Made by a program: the position numbers and the translations under genes. A stretch of DNA of 64,000 nt from Uranotaenia lowii (Eukaryota; Arthropoda; Insecta; Diptera; Culicidae), in assembly GCF_029784155.1 (NCBI RefSeq), contig NC_073692.1:430075324-430139323 (forward strand). Direction: 5' to 3'. Position 1 is the stretch's first letter, and each line of letters begins with the position of its first letter. Of the stretch, positions 57,127 to 64,000 are shown piece after piece. The notes beneath the pieces were generated by a model. It saw only the letters and a list, made by a program, of their open reading frames with translations. It was not told the DNA's origin and ran no database searches.

Positions 57127-57784
57127 AATCTTCGAAACACTTCCGGTCCCCCAGCAGCGAGCAGAATTTTATCCACACACTCGACCGAATCAAAAGAAGA
57201 CCCACCACAATTACTTAATTAATTAATTAAGTAAAAATTATTTACCAAATTCCTCTGGCAATAAAATGTCAACAAACTCTGCACGCAGAACGTCGTTTGT
57301 TTAACTTAGCCTTAAATGGAAGATTTTTTTCAGTGCTTGTTTGCTCTCGCCCCTTTCTAGTGAGCAAATTTGGTGATTTTGTTGGTCCCGACGGTAAGGG
57401 CCCTATTTTTCTCACTCTCATACTAACCCCCGGTGCGGTATGAAAGTGATTAAACGCGTGAGCATTTTCACTATACTCGCGATTGCTGCGGATGCCCTAA
57501 TAAGAATTTCCAACCACACGCTTAAGACAAATGCAGAAAACGGATTTAAATCATCCACTTAGACTTTACGTGAAATGCATGTGTCAGTTATGTGAAAGTA
57601 ATGTAGTTATTACCAGGGCTTCCGTTACACACTGTGTTTACTAAAAACACACGTAGAATCAATATTATGCAGCAAAATCTTAGTTTACGTGAAAAATCCC
57701 ATAGAAATAATTTCTTTATTATTTTGGGTGTATCATCTCGATGTAGTGGAGCCCGGTATCACATTGTGAAAATAGCTTCATACC

Positions 57785-59814
57785 CATGATGGCTCTAGAT
57801 ATGGTGATCTCAGATGCCAAATCGCCATTCCGCCATATTGAAAAAAGTTTTGACAGCCGGCTGTAGTGTTTACGAAAAAAGGGGTCAAGGGATGCCAGGC
57901 GTTAGTGATAAAAAATCAGATGTGAAAAAAGTGTGTATATGTGCAGAAGCCAATCGTAAAGGAAAGTTAAAAAGATTTAAAACCGTACTGGGGTTTAGTT
58001 TATTTTATTATATTTAAATTGAGTTTTCGGAAAAAAGCAATGATATGAGTATATTCAATGAATTAATTTGTATTCTAAACACTTTTTTTCAATAAAATTA
58101 CAATACAGTTCGGTCTATCCGTATGTTCCGAAAAAGAAAAACTTTTTTTGACCGTTATGATAGAAAGGATCTTAAAGGGTGGAACAAACAACTAAAACCC
58201 TAAACCGGATGTTGTTTGCTCCTTATATTCTTTTTACCTTATCCAAAGAGCTATTTTGTTTCCCTTTAATCGAAAAGTGTTGGATGAAAATAAACGTAAA
58301 TCGGTTTTGCTAAAGGAATCCCAACAAACATTTTTCGCTGAACAACCGCTGAAACACTATTTCGTTATAATTTTAAATCAGCTATCTTGCTGAAAGAAGG
58401 CAACCAAAATTCAGGGAGAAGCTGCTGTTCAGCTCTTAAACATCGACATTTGGAGAAATTAATCAGCGAAGTTGCCATGAAACGTCAATTGACGGATCAC
58501 CAAAAAAAAAAAAAACAAAAATAATGATGACCGATGTATGCCCGATGTTTGCCAGCTATTTTTCCCCTCTCTTGTTGTTTTTGCTCCATTGAAACTGGTC
58601 TCGAACTCTAAACCTTCGACTTGTTGGTCTCATGCCGCAGAACGCAGAACCAACTATGGATTCTGTGGAGCATAAGAAAAGTGTCGTTCTTAAGCGACCG
58701 AAATATATCCCAACCAAGGTCAATTTCACATGAAGAAATTGAAATTGAAATGCTTCGCAAATGAAAAGAAGCTTTCCCGGGGGTCATTTTATCAAGCAAA
58801 ATGAGAAACTACGAATAATTAGACGATTAAAAAAATTCTTATTTCGATACATTCGCTATCATGCATTGGTTGATCAATGACAACAACAGAAATTTTGATA
58901 TAGCTGAAAGTCGCTGTCGAAGTTACCCTTGTACAGCTGACGCCTGTCAAATTTGAATGGTGTCAAAAATGGTTGGACAAAGGCTGAACGAGTTATTCTT
59001 CAACCAATTTTCCCCTACTTTCTATTGGCTGAAATAAAACTTCCTTACATGCTGAAACAGCGCTGAAGTATTTCGTTCTTCAGCCAGAAAGCTGAAACAG
59101 CAATCAGCACCTTAACACAGCATACGATCAGAGAATTGGCGTTTTTAATCAGCAAAAATGTTTGTTGGGATGCTCTAAATTCTGCTATTGATCATTTTCA
59201 TGTAAATGATAAACGATTTTATGATTCGAAATGCTACCCATCAGATCCGGATTACTCGATTGGATCTTCTGGAGCAGCGATGGCAACAGACGGGGGTCCT
59301 CCTGAAGCAGCTTTTTCATCTCGATGAAGATCGGATGTTCCTGCAGGAGGGCCAGCCGCTTCTCGGACGATGGAATGTAACGCCTCGCTATGTTACCATC
59401 CGATTCGATGACTTTCTGCTGCTTCTAGATAGCTCTTGAAAGAAAAAAGTGTTGAATAAGCATAAATTTGTCATAAGTAATGCAAAATTAATGTTACTAA
59501 CCGCTACCGACAAAGCTGGCACCGTCGTTTATAGGTCCAACTTCTTCCAGCTTTGCTTACCAGCCCGGAGCTCAGCCGGAAGATTTTGTTTCGATTCTAT
59601 GAATTATATTTGCAAAAATCAAGGCGAAATCTTTGTCTAAGCAATATCTTGATGATTGGCAAAACTTCGTGTTTTACAAAAAATCAGAGCACCTGGCATC
59701 CCAGCCAGCCAGCAGCCAGCCGAACAGCCAGCTGTCAAATTTCGGCTCCTCCTCCGCCTCCAACCCTCGTCTACTTTTTGCCAAAGAGAGACCACCATAT
59801 CTAGAGCCATCATG
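57785..59814. mobile_element. hAT-like element with CATGATGG ends, 2030 bp
   Basis: The ends CATGATGGCTCTAGATATGG and its inverse are near-identical. TTCATACC duplicates on both sides (57777-57784 and 59815-59822), exactly 8 bp. It shares end-regions and inner blocks with the short copy at 15265-15822, and carries a nested MITE (58320-59169). No transposase frame is left. Confidence 0.85.
58320..59169. mobile_element. Nested MITE with CCCAACAAAC ends, 850 bp
   Basis: The left end CCCAACAAACATTTTTCGCT and right end (inverted) CCCAACAAACATTTTTGCTG match. Inner sequence is rich in GCTGAAACAGC-type short inverted units. Around 58600-58690, minus strand, there is a B-box-like GAGTTCGAGACC with a tRNA-like surround, possibly an old SINE. 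Related to the element at 23378-23958 by its ends. Confidence 0.8.
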
Positions 59815-60030
59815 TTCATACCTAAAGGACATCATACCTAAGGGCATCCGCAGCAATCGCGAGCAAAGTGAAAATGCTCACGAGTTTAATCACTTCCATA
59901 CCGCACCAGGGGTTAGTATGAAGGTGAGCAAAATAGGGCCGATGCCGTCGGGACCGACAAAATTACCAAATTTGCTCACTAGAAAGGGGCGAGAGCAAAC
60001 ATGTACTGAAAAAATTCTACCGTTTTGAGC

Positions 60031-61111
60031 AGAATTAAACAAACGATGTCGCAGCGTGTAGATGTTTGTTGATATTTATTTTAAGAAAAAAATTGTATCA
60101 GATTAAAATTGTGGATGGTTTTTTTTGTAATAACCAGTTAAATTCGCAATTTCGTTACATTTTTTCGGGGTTTTCCAGGAATTGAACGAGAAAGTGTAAA
60201 TGCTGGCAGTGTTCTGAATATCACTCATTTTCAATGAATGTTTCTGATTGCACTTCGCACCTGAACGTACAGCGGTCGGGTTTCGTTATTGATTGCTACT
60301 GGACCTACCCGATCATCGATCGTTCAATTCATCGCTAAAATACAGATCACCTCGCACGATGCTTGCTGTCAAAACAGTGCAGCACCATCATCAAATTGGA
60401 ATATCACCAATGCGCAATGCATATGGCGAATCTTGTTGGTCTTCGATCAGGAGTGAATGGATCAGGCAGTGAGTGAATGATACATGAAGCCGATCATTAG
60501 CGTATTTTGTTTGATTTGATATAAAGCAAATTAATAAATTTATTTGTTGTTATAACGTTTTTTAACATCAGTATGATCAAAATCAAATTGCAGTTGTGTT
60601 TGTGAGGGAAAGATGTTCACTTTCGCCGTGTTTTTCAATTTTTACAAGTTCTCTTATTAAAATGTCGTACGTCACGTTAAAACTACTGAGAATTTATGGT
60701 GTCCCGCACAACTGTTTGATTTTTCTCGTCCTGCAAAAAATAATTTTGAATTTCATATAATTCAGGCAGATACTGAGTGAGCTACATTCAGAATGGATCA
60801 GTTTGTATCTCACTCATCTCCGATATGCGATGTTTGCTGAACCGATGATTCTGAATGATGCGACTCGGTTTGCATAGCTGATAGGAGCGCTGATCGAGAT
60901 TGCATACCAGCCAGGCGAAGCAGTAGCGAGAGGCGCTATCCCATTATACAATCGGAATGTTTCCAACAGGAAACGCATCCTGAGTGTTTGTTTTGATTGA
61001 TTTTCGGACCATTGAATGCTGGTTCTGATGGTGAGTTATTTATTTTGTATTTTATACTGTTTTTGACTTTTTTCTACCTATGAATTTTGATAACATTTTT
61101 TCCTTTCTCAC
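60031..61111. other. Intergenic, no gene seen
   Basis: Mixed composition without a recognisable gene or clean transposon ends. Mixed phrases such as TCGCTGATCGAGATTGCATACC occur, but I could not assign them. Confidence 0.45.
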
Positions 61112-61420
61112 TCAATTTCAGATAAACAAACTTGAAGCATCGTAATTTGTGACCAAAAATGGTCACTCGGAGTTTCTCGGAGTAATAATAATCGAGACCA
61201 GTGCGCTGTGCAAGATTTTTGTATCCAACCGGCCAATATGGGTGGCATTCCAGTACTGTCCCTACCGATTCGGCTTTCGGAACGAGGTCCAATAGGTTTG
61301 CAACTAATGGGACCCAGTTTTTCGGAGCAGCAATTATTTCAATCAGCACGTTGGATAGAAAAAGAAGTTGAAGATTTTTTAGAAAAGTATGATTTTAATA
61401 TAAATATAATAAACAAATAA
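61112..61420 (+). pseudogene. gatA: 3' end of mitochondrial glutamyl-tRNA(Gln) amidotransferase subunit A (decayed)
   Basis: GatA (QRSL1) in mitochondria turns Glu-tRNA(Gln) into Gln-tRNA(Gln) with GatB and GatC. From 61187 the frame reads [20 protein letters not shown], then [40 protein letters not shown] and [11 protein letters not shown], ending at TAA 61418-61420 with AATAAA (61416-61421) as possible poly(A) signal. This is the C-terminal helix-sheet region of the amidase fold. Signs of decay: all three frames after the good-looking acceptor ending at 61121 hit stops before the homologous part; a frame change is visible near 61176 (SEF in another frame just upstream); and one codon of the expected GLPIGLQ is missing. 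No other gatA exon is seen. It is a gene fragment or pseudogene copy rather than the working gene. Confidence 0.7.
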
Positions 61421-61437
61421 AGTTGAATTTTAGTTGA

Positions 61438-62392
61438 ATTGTTTGGTTTGTTGAATTTTGTTTTTCGGGTCCATTTGTTAGGAAATATAAGTGCCCGGCG
61501 TTTTGAAAGCAAAATCGAGCTTAATTCGAAAATATATTCTTATCTGAACTTATTTTATTCAATCAAGTCGTCCTACAATTCAATAAGTTTTTAATCACAA
61601 TCCAGCAAACGACTGACACGGAATTGGAAACACCGTAAGGGAAACTCAACGCTTTACAACCACCACCGGTTGAAAGCGGTGTCCTATAGATATGATGATG
61701 AGGCCAAGCGAAGCAAACATCCTGCTCGGAAGTTCTTGCTGCATCCGTCATCGGACCCGATTGCTGGTGTTCGAAGCTGCTTGGCCTTGCTGCTTCTGTA
61801 TGGCATGTTCAACCAGGATGTAGACTTTGACGTCACGATACGGATAGCAGCTATCCCGTCAAATAACTGCCAACACCCCCAGGCCCTTTTAAGACCAACA
61901 TTCATCGAAATTTGAGCAAAAAACTGACGACTCCGAAAATTTACTCGGTACGTGTTAATTTAAATTTAGATTTTCATCAAAAGTTTTCTCAGTGCAATGC
62001 TAAATTTAAAAATAATTATGCTACCGCCCGGTGCACGAAAGAGTGTGTATCCCAAAACCGGTCCGCTGAAATGAGCAAAACCGGGCCGCTTATACTCACT
62101 TATTGGTGCGTTTGCTCTAAAAGAGATATCAATTAAACCTGCTCATCGTTGACTAAACGGTAAAAAATGAAAAAAAAAAAACACTGACGCTCTGCCCCTT
62201 GTTGGGTTTTGTTTTTCCTAAACAGAAGGTAGAAAAATAAGAGGTAGTCGGCGCAAGTAGATAATTATTAATTTTATCAGTGTACTTTTGAAAATATGTA
62301 AGTATAGCATTTCTCAATCATGAATAAGAACGATTTATGATCACATTTTTATTGTTGCCGCTCAACTGAAGACTTTACAACTATATTACATT
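61438..62392. other. Intergenic between gatA fragment and minus-strand exon
   Basis: About 61560-61915 is less AT-rich and has overlapping ORFs on both strands (61670-61915 +, 61684-61905 -), neither with a recognisable domain. The rest is AT-rich. Confidence 0.45.
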
Positions 62393-62596
62393 TCAACAAG
62401 CATATCTTTCCTCATAGATTCGTCTACGTAACGTGCTGTCGAACAACGGCCGTAAAATATTCTCAGTTTCATCGATACGTTTTCGAAATCGTTCACGATC
62501 CCTAGCCGCCATCTCCCACTCGCCTTTCCGAGCCTGTCGATACGCAAAATCCCACTGCCGCATCACGTGAACTTCTGGATTTGGGTTGAATCGGAC
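62393..62596 (-). CDS. Terminal exon of an unrecognised gene
   Basis: On the minus strand the acceptor AAATTTATTTACAG is followed from 62596 by an open frame of 67 codons: VRFNPNPEVHVMRQWDFAYR, QARKGEWEMAARDRERFRKR, IDETENILRPLFDSTLRRRI, YEERYAC, then TGA (62393-62395). A poly(A) signal AATAAA (complement of TTTATT at 62347-62352) lies about 40 bases after the stop. Base composition and residue choice are coding-like; the piece is basic, helical in character and rich in Arg/Glu. I do not recognise the family. Upstream exons would lie at higher coordinates; none is visible to 64000. The gene converges on the gatA fragment. Confidence 0.65.
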   Translation of the reverse strand, partial: VRFNPNPEVHVMRQWDFAYRQARKGEWEMAARDRERFRKRIDETENILRPLFDSTLRRRIYEERYAC

Positions 62597-63240
62597 CTGT
62601 AAATAAATTTAAACAACCCACATTTATCAAAATGATGAATAATACTGAAAAAAACTTTCATCCATGTCAACAATATTCTGCCGCTATTCGCAAGACTGTC
62701 CCATATGTGAAAACAACGACCCGAGAAAAACGGCTTTAAAGATTTTTATAAACTTTCGTGGATTTTTCGGACATATGGGCAGAGACGTTAAAATCGCGAG
62801 TCTTCATACTCGCACTTTGCCTTTCTTTGCAGAACGATTTTATTTCGTTAAAATCAAACTGCAATGATGCTATCGATAGTTCAATTCGGAAAGCATCAGC
62901 TTCGTTCTGTTGTTTCGTTGTTGTGATTTTATTCCTGCGAGGCATGGAAAACATCAATGCAATGTTTTCTTCGTTTTGTGCACATTGATGTGATGATTGG
63001 AACGAAGATGAAATCAATCTGCAAATAGCAAGTTAAGCTCGGAAGAAATCAGCCGAATGATTCTTTCCGAGGCGAGTTTACGCATCTCTGCATATTGGAC
63101 AGCTTTGCGGGTTTATTTCATATGGGACAGATATGACTTGGTATTTTTTTCTCAACATATTTGAGAACAAAGTTACGCTAGTTTTAGTCTAAATTGAAGA
63201 ACTAACTGTATTTGAACGATTTTTTAGATAAACGAAAATG
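62597..63240. other. Probable intron of the minus-strand gene
   Basis: Non-coding on inspection; short ORFs on both strands (62664-62867 +, 62736-63017 -) overlap each other and lack domains. Confidence 0.4.
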
Positions 63241-63244
63241 CGGT

Positions 63245-63990
63245 TGTATACTGTTTACCGGAATTCCATTTACCGGAAGTACCATTAACCGGAAAACCAT
63301 TTACCGGACTGTACAATTTACCAGAAAACCATTTGCCGGATTTTATTTAATACGTAAAAATAAGGGTTGTACCCCATTTCCCAGAAAATTTACGTCAGAC
63401 GTCAGAATTTTTATCACCGGAATTTATAATTTAACAAAAAATGTGCGCCATAAGAGCCATTTACAAGAAAATTTAATCTATTCATACAAACTGAAATTAA
63501 AAAAAGAACTTTTTTCCAATAAAAAAGAATTTTTAAAATGTTATTATTTGCGGCAAAGCCGCAACCAACGAGGATGAAAGGGCAGAGGCGGCACAAAGCC
63601 GCCGAGGCTCTCAAATCCGAGGTGGCCGCCGACCCGCCGTCGAAAGCGGCAGCCCTATTACATTGGTCTGCCGGGGCTTCATAGTTCTGTGTGAAAGCTA
63701 GGGGTGATGTCTTTTAAGTTCGAACGCGCAGCGTGAGGAGTCGGCTACCAAAAACGTTTTTTAAAAGCCACACTGGTTAGCATAAAATTAATTAAAGTAC
63801 CCAAACTTTGCCCAAAAATCATTCTGGGCAAAAATTTTCGGGTAAACGGGATACAATAATAAACTCTTAATCCGGTAAATGGCATTCCGGTAAATAGTGC
63901 ATTCCGGGTAATGTCAGTCCGGTAAATGGTTCATTTCGGTAAATAGCATTCCGGTAAACGGTTCATTCCTGTAAATGAATTTCCGGTAAT
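63245..63990. repeat. Inverted minisatellite arrays around a GC-rich core (fold-back-like)
   Basis: The left array (about 63254-63345) has six or so units like TTTACCGGAAAACCA. The right array (from 63872 to the window edge) has the inverse, CCGGTAAATGGCATT, in units that alternate between 15 and 17 bases. Between them, about 63545-63680 is strikingly GC-rich with small hairpins (TTGCGGC-AAA-GCCGCAA, GGCGGC-ACAAA-GCCGCC). Terminal repeats made of short tandem units are the design of Foldback elements, but the right end is cut by the window. Confidence 0.6.
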
Positions 63991-64000
63991 AGCGGCAGTA

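Larger units (their letters stand above)
57318..60020. mobile_element. Composite with about 190-bp outer inverted repeats
   Basis: A block at about 57318-57505 (GTTTGCTCTCGCCCCTTTCT to CGCGATTGCTGCGGATGCCC) recurs inverted at about 59838-60020 (GGGCATCCGCAGCAATCGCG onward). Between them lie the hAT-like element 57785-59814 and about 275 extra bases on the left. Either an older long-TIR element received the inner ones, or two copies of one MITE stand in opposite directions. Confidence 0.65.

Noticed and set aside
56529..57218. Three ORFs of about 200 codons across the N-run
   Set aside because: They consist mostly of X; the gap is read as open frame.
61670..61915. Overlapping ORFs on both strands
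   Set aside because: Neither shows a domain, splice sites or a preferred strand.

Overview
This is a 64-kb piece of an insect nuclear genome, most probably a dipteran and plausibly a mosquito. The evidence is AT-rich DNA with spliced genes (GT-AG introns), a pipsqueak gene with four tandem Psq motifs, a DD37E-type mariner/Tc1 element of the kind first described in mosquitoes, RTE-, jockey/CR1- and I/Loa-like LINEs, tRNA-derived SINEs and a dense load of nested MITEs. There are two runs of exactly 500 N (31127-31626 and 56627-57126), so this is a scaffolded assembly.

Two host genes are clear, both on the + strand. The first is psq (pipsqueak): six coding exons between 25985 and 31030 encode the last part of the BTB domain, a long Ser/Gln-rich linker with polyQ, and four Psq helix-turn-helix motifs. 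The BTB-coding exons must lie upstream, outside this window or in an isoform not seen here, so bases 1-25984 are largely upstream intron or intergenic DNA. The second is an RGK-like small GTPase gene: four coding exons at 43137-43337, 46793-46934, 47056-47175 and 50336-50551 encode a basic Ser/Arg-rich N-terminus and the P-loop. The rest of its G domain is not found and probably lies beyond the right edge. Lesser host pieces are a decayed 3' end of mitochondrial GatA/QRSL1 (about 61112-61420, +), a convincing but unrecognised terminal exon (62393-62596, -) and a coding-like but broken segment (45267-45497, -).

Most of the window is mobile DNA. A 5'-truncated LINE with an intact reverse transcriptase frame lies at 1886-3376. 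A frameshifted DD37E transposon is at 6526-7819. A cluster of short palindromic repeats, one interrupted by a retro-insertion with a 26-bp target duplication, fills 15.8-24.1 kb. An RTE-like pseudogene follows the first gap. Two copies of a fold-back element occur: one interrupted by a SINE, the other inserted with an 8-bp duplication into a Tc1-like pseudogene. Two copies of a very large palindrome family, one complete and bounded by TTAA (piggyBac-type), bracket the first coding exon of the GTPase gene. An I/Loa-like LINE with an RNase H domain lies just after the P-loop exon. A nested hAT-like composite is at 57.3-60.0 kb, and inverted minisatellite arrays end the window.

The genes show no operon-like cooperation. 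Most of the biological interest is in the nested insertion history, in very short tail-only retro-insertions (4.6 kb and 14.3 kb), in a possible BTB-less psq start exon near 25.35 kb, and in the unusual P-loop of the GTPase. Calls rest on reading the sequence and on family knowledge; no database search was possible.
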